A DNA stretch of 64,000 bases from an uncultured Helicobacteraceae bacterium (GCA_947588965.1 CANQAN010000002.1:62001-126000), one strand, 5' to 3'. Numbered from the stretch's first letter, positions 45,860-53,928 are shown. Numbers and translations: made by a program. Notes: a model not told the origin generated them from the letters alone.

Positions 45860-46432
45860 ATGAAAAAATTGTTTTTAGTCATTGGCGCACCAGGGAGTGG
45901 TAAGACAACGGATGCGGAGATTATCAGCAAGAATAATGCTGAAAGCATGGTGCATTATTCCACAGGAGAATTGTTGCGCACAGAAGTGGCGAGTGGCAGT
46001 GAGCTTGGGGTTTTGATTAATAGCTTTACAAGCAAGGGGAATCTCGTCCCTTTAGAGATTGTTGTAAAGACGATTGTAGATGCAATTATGAATGCACCAA
46101 AGGATATTGTCCTCATTGATGGCTATCCACGTAGCAATGAGCAAATGTTGGAATTAGATAAGATTCTACAAAACAAGCCCGAGATTCAACTTGTGAGTGT
46201 GATTGAGGTTGAGGTGAGTGAAAAGGTCGCTTGCGATAGGGTTTTGGGTCGTGCAAGGGGGGCTGATGATAATGTGGAAGTCTTTAAGAATCGCATGAAA
46301 GTCTATCTTGAGCCTCTGTCTGCGATTCAGAGATTCTATACACAAAAGGGCATTTTGCATAAGATTAATGGCGAGAGGACGATAGAAGAAATCACTGCAG
46401 AAATGGAAAATTACATTCGCTCAAAGAGTTGA
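45860..46432 (+). CDS. adk: Adenylate kinase (short form)
   Basis: 190 residues. Interconverts ATP, AMP and ADP. P-loop [18 protein letters not shown] at residues 8-25, AMP-site segment [17 protein letters not shown], and [12 protein letters not shown] near residue 80. Shorter than the ~214 residues of the long bacterial form; the lid is short and lacks zinc cysteines, as in other epsilonproteobacteria. Eight bp downstream of aspS with AAGGAG. Confidence 0.95.
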   Translation: MKKLFLVIGAPGSGKTTDAEIISKNNAESMVHYSTGELLRTEVASGSELGVLINSFTSKGNLVPLEIVVKTIVDAIMNAPKDIVLIDGYPRSNEQMLELDKILQNKPEIQLVSVIEVEVSEKVACDRVLGRARGADDNVEVFKNRMKVYLEPLSAIQRFYTQKGILHKINGERTIEEITAEMENYIRSKS

Positions 46433-46458
46433 GAGAGTGGTTTGATTAAGGAGTAAAA

Positions 46459-46977
46459 ATGGATTTAAGTAAAATTGAAGTGGGGAGCAATCCCGATAAA
46501 TTGAATGTTGTGATTGAGATTCCCTATGGTTCTAATATTAAATATGAAATAGACAAGGAATCAGGCGCAGTTTGCGTGGATAGAGTGCTGTATGGAGCGA
46601 TGTTTTATCCTGCAAATTATGGGTTTATCCCTAATACATTAAGCGATGATGGCGATCCTGCCGATGTGCTTGTGCTGAATGAATATCCCTTGCAAGCGGG
46701 AAGTGTGATTAAGGCACGACTCATTGGTGTCTTGATTATGGAAGATGAGAGTGGTGTTGATGAGAAACTCATTGCTGTACCAATATCAAAAATCGATCCA
46801 CGTTATGAAAACGTCCAAAGCCTTAGTGATCTACCAAAAATCACGCTTGAGAGGATTAAAAATTTCTTTGAAACCTACAAGACATTAGAGCCTAACAAGT
46901 GGGTCAAGGTCAAGGAGTATAGAGATCGGGATGCAGCAAAGGAGATTCTCAATAAAGCCATCAAAAATTACAAATAG
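46459..46977 (+). CDS. ppa: Inorganic pyrophosphatase (family I)
   Basis: 172 residues. Hydrolyses pyrophosphate and so drives tRNA charging, nucleic acid and activated-sugar synthesis. Conserved residues: EIPYGSNIKYEIDKESG (residues 19-35), YGFIPNTLSDDGDPADVLVL with the catalytic Asp triad (about residues 54-73), and KVKEYRDRDAAKEI. Complete and normal. A logical neighbour for aspS and adk, both producers of PPi or nucleotides. Confidence 0.96.
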   Translation: MDLSKIEVGSNPDKLNVVIEIPYGSNIKYEIDKESGAVCVDRVLYGAMFYPANYGFIPNTLSDDGDPADVLVLNEYPLQAGSVIKARLIGVLIMEDESGVDEKLIAVPISKIDPRYENVQSLSDLPKITLERIKNFFETYKTLEPNKWVKVKEYRDRDAAKEILNKAIKNYK

Positions 46978-47098
46978 GCTCATTGTTACCAAAAGTAATT
47001 TTGATGGCAAAATTTGCACGAGGATTGAAAATTACTAGAGCTTTTTTGCTTGTCTGTGATAAGTGTTAATGAGAGTTTTAAACTTTAAGGAGAGAATG

Positions 47099-48118
47099 AT
47101 GAAAAAAATCGTTGCGATGTTTGTTGTGGGGCTGTTTATGCTTGTAGGTTGCGGAGAAAATCAGCAAAAATCCGCGACAAATGCAAATGACAAGAAAGTC
47201 TATGAGGTGAAGTTTGCGCATGTCGTGAGCGAAAACACGCCAAAGGGCAAGGCTGCAAATTTCTTTGCAAAAAGAGTGGATGAACTCACAGATGGGCAAA
47301 TCAAAGTGTATGTTTATCCCTCTGCACAGCTTGTTGATGATGATAAGGTATTTCAAGAACTCAAGCGCAATAATGTGCAACTTGCTGCGCCAAGTTTTTC
47401 AAAATTTACGCCCTTTGCTAAAGAATTTAATTTGTGGGATGTCCCTTTTATTTTCCGCAATACAGAGCATTTGCATAATGTGATGGATGGCGAAGTCGGA
47501 GAGATTTTAAAAGATGTGATTGCAAAAAAGGGTTATATCGCCCTAGAATATTGGGATGCGGGATTCAAGCAATTCAGCACAAACAAAAAGCCCATTATAG
47601 CACCAAGTGATGCAGAGGGACAAAAGATGCGCATTATGAGTTCTAAAGTGCTAGAGGAGCAGACAAAGGCACTCAAGGCGATTCCGCAGGTTTTGCCCTT
47701 TGGCGATGTGTATTCTGCATTACAAACAGGCGTTGTTGATGCGGCCGAGAATCCACTCTCTAATCTCTATAATTCTAAATTTTACGAAGTGCAAAGTTCC
47801 ATTACAATTTCAAATCACGGCTATTTAGGGTATTTGGTGGTTGCAAGTGAGAAATTCTGGAATGAATTGCCCCAAGAGCTTAAAGATAAATTCCTTGAAG
47901 CTATGCGCGAAGCGACTCTCTATGAGAGAGAGGAGAGTGCAAAAGAAGAGCAAGTCCTCTTAGATCGCCTCAAAGCCGATGATAAAACAGGCACAAAAGT
48001 CTATGAATTAGATGAGAATCAAAAAAAGCAATGGCAAGATGTGATGCTTACAATTTATCCTAAGTTCTACGATCTTGTCGGTAAGGATTTGATAGAAAAA
48101 ACCCTCCAAACAAAATAA
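47099..48118 (+). CDS. dctP: TRAP transporter substrate-binding protein, lipoprotein form
   Basis: 339 residues. The start at 47099 is 6 nt after AAGGAG; an ATG 3 bp earlier is too close. DctP-type periplasmic receptor for C4-dicarboxylates or related acids; hallmark segments VSENTPKGKAANFFAKRVDEL, YPSAQLVDDDKVFQELK and MRIMSSKVLEEQ, with the carboxylate-clamp Arg in KMRIMSS and GVVDAAENPLSNLY near residue 215. Unusual: the signal peptide ends in a lipobox (FMLVGC, Cys17), so it is probably tethered to the membrane. Forms an operon with dctQ and dctM. Ligand not provable from sequence. Confidence 0.93.
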   Translation: MKKIVAMFVVGLFMLVGCGENQQKSATNANDKKVYEVKFAHVVSENTPKGKAANFFAKRVDELTDGQIKVYVYPSAQLVDDDKVFQELKRNNVQLAAPSFSKFTPFAKEFNLWDVPFIFRNTEHLHNVMDGEVGEILKDVIAKKGYIALEYWDAGFKQFSTNKKPIIAPSDAEGQKMRIMSSKVLEEQTKALKAIPQVLPFGDVYSALQTGVVDAAENPLSNLYNSKFYEVQSSITISNHGYLGYLVVASEKFWNELPQELKDKFLEAMREATLYEREESAKEEQVLLDRLKADDKTGTKVYELDENQKKQWQDVMLTIYPKFYDLVGKDLIEKTLQTK

Positions 48119-48128
48119 GGGAGAGTTT

Positions 48129-48686
48129 GTGAAGTTTTTTGTTGTGTTGGATAAAATCATTGCAGGAATCAATAAAAATGTCGCTGTTTTCGGGCTGACA
48201 ATGGGGATCTTCATTACAGCAATCAATGTCTGTATGCGCTATATTGCGGGATTTTATCCAGAGATTGGCTCACTCACTTGGGCTGAAGAGGTGGCACGAT
48301 ATTGTTTTTTGTGGTCAGCATTTTTTGGTGCAGCCTATGGATTCAGAAAGGGTGTGCATATCTCTGTAACGATGCTCATTGAGAAGTTTCCGCCTCTTTT
48401 GGCGAAGCTTTGCGTGATTGCGACACATTTGCTTAATTCTGTTTTTCTTGCCTTTATGTTTTATGCAAGTTTTAGTGTTTGTTATTTGAATTACGAAATG
48501 GGTTATATGAGCGAAGCACTTCATAATGTTCCCTTGTGGATTTTTCTTCTTTGTTTGCCTATTGCATTTTTGGGTGCGACCTATCGTTCTATGGAAAAGA
48601 TCTGCGAAGTTTCTGTCATGTCGGCAGATAAGGTTGCAAAAAACACAAAAGAAGAAATGATCCATGATTCTGTGATTAAAGATTAA
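48129..48686 (+). CDS. dctQ: TRAP transporter small permease DctQ
   Basis: 185 residues from a GTG start with AAGGGAG upstream. Four transmembrane helices (about residues 13-33, 50-72, 88-112, 128-148) as in all DctQ proteins, including the WAEEVARYCFLWSAFFGAAYG segment. It joins DctM to make the membrane part. Ten bp after dctP, 12 bp before dctM. The hydrophilic C-terminal tail of about 30 residues is variable. Confidence 0.92.
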   Translation: MKFFVVLDKIIAGINKNVAVFGLTMGIFITAINVCMRYIAGFYPEIGSLTWAEEVARYCFLWSAFFGAAYGFRKGVHISVTMLIEKFPPLLAKLCVIATHLLNSVFLAFMFYASFSVCYLNYEMGYMSEALHNVPLWIFLLCLPIAFLGATYRSMEKICEVSVMSADKVAKNTKEEMIHDSVIKD

Positions 48687-48698
48687 GCGGGAGAGCTT

Positions 48699-49973
48699 AT
48701 GAGCGTTGCGTTTTTAATGATTGTTTTGTTTGGGCTTTTGTTGCTTGGTGTGCCTGTTGCTGTTTCATTGGGCGTGAGTGCGGTTACGACGATGTTGCTT
48801 TTCACTTCCTATGATGTGATGGGCGTTCCCGAGATTATGCTTAATGGCTTGAAACCCGCGCTTATGGCGATTCCTATGTTTATTTTGGCAGGTTCTTTAA
48901 TGAGCAAGGGAAGCTCTGCGCAAAGAATCGTGGATTTTGCGACAAGTCTTGTTGGGCATTTGCCCGGGGGACTTCCTATGAGTGCGATTCTTGCTTGCAT
49001 TATCTTTGCAGCTGTGAGTGGAAGCTCTCCTGCGACCGTTGTTGCGATTGGTTCTGTGATGTTTGCAGCCCTCAAACAAGCGGGTTATCCTAAGAGCTAT
49101 TCTGTGGGGGCGATTACTTCGGCGGGGAGTTTAGGGATTCTGATTCCCCCTTCTGTGGTGATGATTGTCTATGGCGTTACAGCGGAGGCTTCTATTGAAA
49201 AGCTGTTTTTAGCGGGTGTGATTCCGGGTGTTATGGTGGGGGGCATGATGATGTTGTATGCGTATTTTGGCGCAAAACGTCTTGGGTTTGTCGCAACAGA
49301 ACCTGCAAGCCTTAAAGAGAGATGGCACAAATTTAAAAAGTCCTTTTGGGCATTACTCATCGTTGTTGTAGTGATTGGCGGAATCTATGCGGGGCTTTTT
49401 ACCGCGACAGAGGCGGCAGGGATTAGCGCGGTGTATGCCTTTATCGTCTCTATGTTTGTGTATAGAGACATTAAATTCAAGGATTTGTATTCTATATTTT
49501 TGGATGCGGCTATTACAACGGCTATGATTTTTTTTATTATCGGATTTGCCGTTGTTTTTGCGCATCTTTTGACAGGAGAGAGGATTCCACACAAGATTGC
49601 GGAATATTTAGTGAGCATGGATATGAGCTGGTGGATGTTTTTAATCTGTGTCAATATCGCTCTATTTATCATGGGGCAGTTTATGGAACCCTCTTCTGTT
49701 GTGATGATTATGACTCCTTTGCTCTTACCTATTGCGGTATCTCTTGGGATTGATCCGATTCATTTTGGGATTGTGATGATTGTCAATATGGAGCTTGGGA
49801 TGCTGACGCCTCCTGTGGGGTTGAATCTCTTTGTGGCGAGTTCCCTTACGGGCTTGAGTTTAAAGGATGTAACGTCCTCTATCATTCCATGGCTTTGTGT
49901 GCTGATTGTCGGGCTTGGGTTGATTACCTATGTTCCTGAGATTTCACTTTGGCTTCCGAGTTTATTAGAATAG
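48699..49973 (+). CDS. dctM: TRAP transporter large permease DctM
   Basis: 424 residues, 12 or so transmembrane helices. Sodium-driven elevator subunit. Family signatures: MFILAGSLMSKGSSAQRI near residue 50, GSSPATVVAIGSVMF near 109, and the second repeat GQFMEPSSVVMIMTPLLLPI near 330. Complete. Closes the dctPQM operon; ccdA begins 7 bp later and may be co-transcribed. Confidence 0.95.
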   Translation: MSVAFLMIVLFGLLLLGVPVAVSLGVSAVTTMLLFTSYDVMGVPEIMLNGLKPALMAIPMFILAGSLMSKGSSAQRIVDFATSLVGHLPGGLPMSAILACIIFAAVSGSSPATVVAIGSVMFAALKQAGYPKSYSVGAITSAGSLGILIPPSVVMIVYGVTAEASIEKLFLAGVIPGVMVGGMMMLYAYFGAKRLGFVATEPASLKERWHKFKKSFWALLIVVVVIGGIYAGLFTATEAAGISAVYAFIVSMFVYRDIKFKDLYSIFLDAAITTAMIFFIIGFAVVFAHLLTGERIPHKIAEYLVSMDMSWWMFLICVNIALFIMGQFMEPSSVVMIMTPLLLPIAVSLGIDPIHFGIVMIVNMELGMLTPPVGLNLFVASSLTGLSLKDVTSSIIPWLCVLIVGLGLITYVPEISLWLPSLLE

Positions 49974-49980
49974 GGATTTT

Positions 49981-50724
49981 ATGGAAGATTCTTTAGTGAG
50001 ATTTTTTGAACATGCGCCCCATTTAGTGAGCTTTTTGGCTGGGATTATAACCTTTCTTAGCCCTTGTGTATTGCCTCTTATTCCCGCTTATCTTTCTTAT
50101 ATCACAGAGGTTTCCTTAGAGGAACTGCGCGATGGTGGTATGCTAGACATACGAAGACGTTTTGGGATTCTAAGAAATGCGCTGTTTTTTACTCTTGGGC
50201 TTGGAGTGGTGTTTGTGCTATTGGGAGCAGTTGCTGCAAGGATTCTCAATGCCGGATTCTTACTTAGTCCCTTTTTGCGCTATTTTGCGGGGGGAGTTTT
50301 AATTCTTTTTGGATTACACACTTGGGGTATTTTTAGGATTCCATTTTTGCATTATCAAAAGACCTTGCGCATTGAGCGTGATTTTGGAATCTTTAGGAAT
50401 TTTTTTGCACCCTTTTTGCTTGGCGTGAGCTTTTCTTTAGGCTGGACGCCGTGTGTGGGTCCGATTCTTGCAAGCATTATCGCTCTTGCGGGTTTAGAGC
50501 AGCATGGAGTCGTGCTATTGGTGATTTACACAATTGGACTTATCCTACCTTTTTTGCTGTGCGCCCTTTTGGTGGGGTATATGTTTAGCTTTCTTGACGG
50601 ACTAAAGAGGCACCTTAGGGTGATTGAATGGATTTCTGGTACGCTTTTAGTTGGCATTGGAATCTTGGTTGCAAGTGGTGGCATGAGTGCGCTGTCGGCG
50701 TATCTTGTGGATTATTTTGCCTAA
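49981..50724 (+). CDS. ccdA: Cytochrome c biogenesis / thiol-transfer membrane protein CcdA
   Basis: 247 residues, six to seven transmembrane helices. Moves reducing equivalents from cytoplasmic thioredoxin to the periplasm for haem-c attachment or disulfide reduction. The paired redox cysteines are in FLSPCVLPLIPAYLSY (about residue 24) and SLGWTPCVGPILASI (about residue 158), standard for DsbD-beta/CcdA. Followed after 9 bp by pseH. A cytoplasmic thioredoxin-like gene is at 42141. Confidence 0.93.
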   Translation: MEDSLVRFFEHAPHLVSFLAGIITFLSPCVLPLIPAYLSYITEVSLEELRDGGMLDIRRRFGILRNALFFTLGLGVVFVLLGAVAARILNAGFLLSPFLRYFAGGVLILFGLHTWGIFRIPFLHYQKTLRIERDFGIFRNFFAPFLLGVSFSLGWTPCVGPILASIIALAGLEQHGVVLLVIYTIGLILPFLLCALLVGYMFSFLDGLKRHLRVIEWISGTLLVGIGILVASGGMSALSAYLVDYFA

Positions 50725-50733
50725 GGACTATCG

Positions 50734-51201
50734 TTGGAACTTAAGAATTTCGTGGATTTAAATGAAGTGGAGAAGGTCTTAGTCTTTGCTTGGCGCAATC
50801 ATCTTAAGATTGCTCCCTTTCAAAGGACACAAACAATTAGTTTAAAAGAACATTTGGAATTCTTAGAATCCCTAAGGGACGATAGGGAGAGGCAGTATTT
50901 TTTGGTCTTGGAAGAAGAGGTGATTCTAGGCGTGATTTGTTTCATAAAGATAGAGCGTGGGGTTTCTTGTGAGTTTGGAATCTATCAAAATCCCGATTTA
51001 AAGGGATTTGGAAAAGTTTTAATGCAGGAAGTACTCAAATTTGCCTTCAAAAATCTCAAAGTCAAAACACTCTATGCATGTGCGCTCAATCATAACGCAA
51101 AAGCACTTGCGCTCTATAGAGAGTTTGGACTGAATCTTACACATAAGGACGCGACAATGAGTTATTTTGAATTATCTGCGGGGGGGGGGGGCATATTTTA
51201 G
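50734..51201 (+). CDS. pseH: Pseudaminic acid pathway N-acetyltransferase PseH, poly-G 3' end
   Basis: 155 residues from a TTG start (AAGGA 6 nt upstream, MELKNFVDLNEVEKVLVFAW is the family start). GNAT enzyme that acetylates the 4-amino group of UDP-4-amino-4,6-dideoxy-N-acetyl-altrosamine with acetyl-CoA, in making pseudaminic acid for flagellin glycosylation. Key parts: WRNHLKIAPF, EFGIYQNPDLKGFGKVLMQE (acetyl-CoA loop) and LYACALNHNAKALALYREFG. The last residues, SAGGGGIF, are encoded by a G12 tract (51180-51191). At 11 G the frame would run to 51283, into the next gene; at 10 or 13 it would stop at 51230. The enzyme core ends before the tract, so activity may survive. Confidence 0.88.
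   Translation: MELKNFVDLNEVEKVLVFAWRNHLKIAPFQRTQTISLKEHLEFLESLRDDRERQYFLVLEEEVILGVICFIKIERGVSCEFGIYQNPDLKGFGKVLMQEVLKFAFKNLKVKTLYACALNHNAKALALYREFGLNLTHKDATMSYFELSAGGGGIF
51180..51191 (+). repeat. Poly-G tract 1 (G12), pseH 3' end
   Basis: Twelve G directly after CTGC, at the last codons of pseH. Tracts of this length are prone to slippage in Helicobacter and Campylobacter. It shares the TCTGCG lead with the two tracts downstream. Confidence 0.9.
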
Positions 51202-51267
51202 CCTCATTGCAACATCTAAAGAAAAATTAAGCTCCCTTAAGTTGCAAAATCTGCGCGGAGGTGCGCT

Positions 51268-52638
51268 GTGCAAAGTGGCTTAAAGGTTGCGATTCTCACT
51301 GCACCTCATCAATGGTTTGTCCCCTATGCAGAGCAACTTGCAGAAAAGATTCCATATGCAAAATTATATTTTGACAGCACAGAAATGGTGGAATCTTTTG
51401 AGCTTGTTTTCATACTCTCTTATCATAAAATCTTAGATAGAATATTCTTAGACAAGCACAAATACAATTTAGTCGTTCATGCTTCAGCCTTGCCCAAAGG
51501 CAAGGGTTGGTCGCCGATGTTTTGGCAAGTGCTTGAGGGTAAAAGGGAGATTGTTTTTAGTCTTTTTAACGCTTCAAGTGCAGTGGATAGCGGAGAGATT
51601 TATCTGCAAGAAACTCTGCATTTAAGTGGCTTAGAGCTTTATGAGGAATTGCGTCAGAAGCAAGCAGAGATGTGTCAAAAACTCTGTTTGGAATTTTTGG
51701 AAAAATTTCCTCATTTAAGCCCAAAGGCACAGAGTGGAGAGGAGAGTTTCTACCCTAAGAGAAGTCCAAAAGATAGTGAATTAAATCCTGCAAAGAGCCT
51801 AGATGAGCAGTTTAATTTATTGCGTATTGTCAGCAATGAGGAATTTCCAGCGTTTTTTTACAAAGATGGCAAAAAATTTGTTTTAAAAATCTATGCAGAA
51901 TCTGCCTCTTCTGCGGGGGGGGGGGTAATTTCTAGTCTTATTATAGAGCTAGAAAATTATGTCTTTTTAAATGCAACACAACAAGAAGAGATTCTAAACT
52001 ACCGCAACGATCCACGCATTAACGCAAACTTCTACACGCGACACACCATAGGTTTCAAAGAGCATTGCGCATTTGTGGAATCCCTAAGGGGCAATTTATG
52101 CAAAGAATACTTTGTCCTAAGATTTTATCAGAGATTCTTGGGAAGCATTAATTTTACAAAAAGCAAAGAGAGAGCGGAGTTTGGATTCTTTGGCAATCCG
52201 GACATAAGCGGAATGGGGCGCACATTAGAGCAGGTGAGCCTCTTTTATGCGTTTTATGTTTTAAGAGTGCAGGAATTGTGCCTTGAGGTGTTTTCACACA
52301 ACAAACAAGTCATAAATTTGCACAAAAAATTTGGCTTTCAAGTCGTGGGTGAAAAATCAATCAAAGATGCAAAAGTACTCTTAATGAATCGTTCTGCGGG
52401 GGGGGGGTGTGAAGCCCTAGTTATTTTGCTCTTTTTTAGGATTTTTTCGTGGCAAAAAATCCTAAAAAATCACTGCTTTTCTAAAGAGTATTTTAAAAAA
52501 TACTTTGAAAATTATATTCTTGCAAAATTATTTTTTAACACGCAATTAAGACTGCTTAAAATTTACAAAAATCACATTCTTAGCGGGGAATTTTCTTCTA
52601 CTTTTTTAACTTCTTTTGAAAGGATTTATCATGCATGA
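51268..52638 (+). CDS. Formyltransferase - PseH-like GNAT fusion joined by a poly-G linker
   Basis: 456 codons from a GTG start (GGAGG 6 nt upstream). Residues 1-150: a formyltransferase-like domain (VVHASALPKGKGWSPMFWQ, catalytic His about residue 75; Asp in AVDSGEIY), of the type that N-formylates amino sugars. Residues 150-215: Ser/Lys-rich linker. Residues 215-219: SAGGG from the G11 tract. Residues 224-375: a second PseH-like GNAT domain (YRNDPRINANFYT, FGFFGNPDISGMGRTLEQV). After the G10 tract at 52398 a 74-residue AT-rich tail (CEALVILLFF..., to 52638) contains a 32-base inverted repeat and is probably not real protein. The GNAT part has no start codon of its own, so it depends on the 11-G state. 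Substrate is inferred to be nonulosonic-acid precursors. Confidence 0.75.
   Translation: MQSGLKVAILTAPHQWFVPYAEQLAEKIPYAKLYFDSTEMVESFELVFILSYHKILDRIFLDKHKYNLVVHASALPKGKGWSPMFWQVLEGKREIVFSLFNASSAVDSGEIYLQETLHLSGLELYEELRQKQAEMCQKLCLEFLEKFPHLSPKAQSGEESFYPKRSPKDSELNPAKSLDEQFNLLRIVSNEEFPAFFYKDGKKFVLKIYAESASSAGGGVISSLIIELENYVFLNATQQEEILNYRNDPRINANFYTRHTIGFKEHCAFVESLRGNLCKEYFVLRFYQRFLGSINFTKSKERAEFGFFGNPDISGMGRTLEQVSLFYAFYVLRVQELCLEVFSHNKQVINLHKKFGFQVVGEKSIKDAKVLLMNRSAGGGCEALVILLFFRIFSWQKILKNHCFSKEYFKKYFENYILAKLFFNTQLRLLKIYKNHILSGEFSSTFLTSFERIYHA
51915..51925 (+). repeat. Poly-G tract 2 (G11), domain junction
   Basis: Eleven G after TCTGC, between the formyltransferase and GNAT parts. At 11 G the two are in frame. 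At 10 or 13 G a TAA follows at once; at 9 or 12 G the frame ends at a TAG after GNF. So slippage gives a lone formyltransferase or the fusion. Confidence 0.9.
52398..52407 (+). repeat. Poly-G tract 3 (G10), end of GNAT domain
   Basis: Ten G after TCTGC. At the present length the frame continues 74 codons through AT-rich sequence. At 11 G it ends in V-stop (GTG TGA), at 9 or 12 G in GVKP-stop, both neat ends like that of pseH. Confidence 0.9.
52432..52469. terminator. 16-bp perfect inverted repeat, likely terminator
   Basis: TTTTTTAGGATTTTTT pairs with AAAAAATCCTAAAAAA around the loop CGTGGC. Symmetrical, so it could end transcription from both sides. It lies inside the apparent C-terminal tail of the fusion gene, which argues that the tail is not coding. 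Confidence 0.6.
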
Positions 52639-53398
52639 TCATATTAAAGAATATTGGGAGAATCAGGCTTTGAAATTCCATAATTCCTCTCTTGCAACTT
52701 CGCCCGATTCTATAGCTTTTGAGCTTGAGATTGAGACGCTTATGCACTATTTATCTTCTGGAGATAAAATCTGTGATGTCGGCTGTGGTAATGGCATGAA
52801 AGCAAAAAGTTTGGTTGTGAATTTAGAATGCGATTATGTGGGGATTGATTTTTCTGGGCAAATGATAAAGGCAGCAAATGCGGTGCGTTCAGAGCTTTTA
52901 AAGCAGAATCCTCAACTTAAAATCACTTTTAAACAAGCTGATATTTTAGAGCAAAATCTTTTTGAAAAACAAAGTTTTGATAAGGTTGTAAGCACACGTT
53001 GTTTGATTAATCTTAGAAATTTTCAAGCACAAAAGAAAGCCATAAAAAATATTGCTTCTTTTTTAAAAAAAGACGGCATTTTTTTGTGTATTGAAAACAC
53101 ATTAGATGCTTTAAAAAATCTCAATGATGTAAGGGAGAGATTCGGATTAGAACCTATTGCGGTGCGGTGGCATAATTGCTATTTTAAAGAAAAAGAATTG
53201 CTAGAATTTGTAAAAGAGGATTTTGTGTGTGAGAAGATTGATAATTTCGCAAGTACTTATTATTTAATCTCAAGGACATTGAATGCTTTAATGAGTGATG
53301 TTGTTGATTATAATTCAAAGCTCAATCTTTTGAGTGCAAAATTACCAGCAATGGGTGATTTTTCGCCAATGAAATGCTTTGTTTTAAGAAAAATTTAA
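52631..53398 (+). CDS. SAM-dependent class I methyltransferase
   Basis: 255 residues from the ATG at 52631 (AAGGA at 52620-52624); an ATG 15 bp upstream is inside the Shine-Dalgarno zone. Motif I CDVGCGNGMKA near residues 48-58, motif post-I YVGIDFSGQMIK, and motif IV-like VVSTRCLINL near residue 118. No membrane segments. It lies in the sugar-modification island right after the fusion gene, so O- or N-methylation of a surface sugar (as known for pseudaminic acid derivatives in Campylobacter) is possible; the substrate is unknown. Converges with nucT, overlapping by 4 bp. Confidence 0.82.
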   Translation: MHDHIKEYWENQALKFHNSSLATSPDSIAFELEIETLMHYLSSGDKICDVGCGNGMKAKSLVVNLECDYVGIDFSGQMIKAANAVRSELLKQNPQLKITFKQADILEQNLFEKQSFDKVVSTRCLINLRNFQAQKKAIKNIASFLKKDGIFLCIENTLDALKNLNDVRERFGLEPIAVRWHNCYFKEKELLEFVKEDFVCEKIDNFASTYYLISRTLNALMSDVVDYNSKLNLLSAKLPAMGDFSPMKCFVLRKI

Positions 53399-53928
53399 TA
53401 CTTTTTGCATTTTTTAAACATAGTGTTAAAGGAATCTTGCGATTTTTGGATGAAATCTTTGTTGTTGAGAATCAAAAGTGTTTCGTAGTTTGTCTCAAAT
53501 GCGCTTTTTGACCAATTTGCAGAGCCTAAAATGAGGGACCTATCATCGCTAATAGCCATTTTAATGTGCATAAGCCCTCTGTATTTTTTGTTGCTAGAGA
53601 TTTCACCCTCTAGGAGGCAAGTCTGAATATTTTTGAGCTTAGCAAGATAGCCGATTGTGGATTGATTGGGGTTTTGATTGGATTTTTCATCATAGATTAT
53701 GCGCACCAAAACACCCCTTTTTGCGACATCGCGAATGGCTTTGCTAATTTCGCGATTTGTGAAGCTGTAAATGGCAATATCAAGCGTGTTTTTACTGTCT
53801 TTGAGTGTCCTAAGCAAGGATTTGAAAGCCACACCTCTGTCTTTTGGCATAAAATAGAGTTCATCTGCTAAAATCAAGCAGGGAAAGAGGATTCCTAGAA
53901 AAAAAATATTCAAAACTCTGTTAAACAT
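53395..53928 (-). CDS. nucT: Membrane/periplasmic nuclease NucT (phospholipase D family)
   Basis: 177 residues with an N-terminal signal/anchor (MFNRVLNIFFLGILFPCLILA). One HKD motif, HIKMAISDDRSLILGSANWS at about residues 122-141 (H-x-K-x4-D), so the enzyme works as a dimer, as bacterial Nuc does. NucT in H. pylori is a membrane-bound nuclease linked to DNA purine salvage and uptake. Gene order next to the chePep-gmk pair agrees with HP0323-HP0321. Motif intact. Confidence 0.9.
   Translation of the reverse strand: MFNRVLNIFFLGILFPCLILADELYFMPKDRGVAFKSLLRTLKDSKNTLDIAIYSFTNREISKAIRDVAKRGVLVRIIYDEKSNQNPNQSTIGYLAKLKNIQTCLLEGEISSNKKYRGLMHIKMAISDDRSLILGSANWSKSAFETNYETLLILNNKDFIQKSQDSFNTMFKKCKKY

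Noticed and set aside
52408-52638. C-terminal tail of the fusion protein as a true domain
   Set aside because: AT-rich, holds a 32-base inverted repeat and depends on one state of a poly-G tract.
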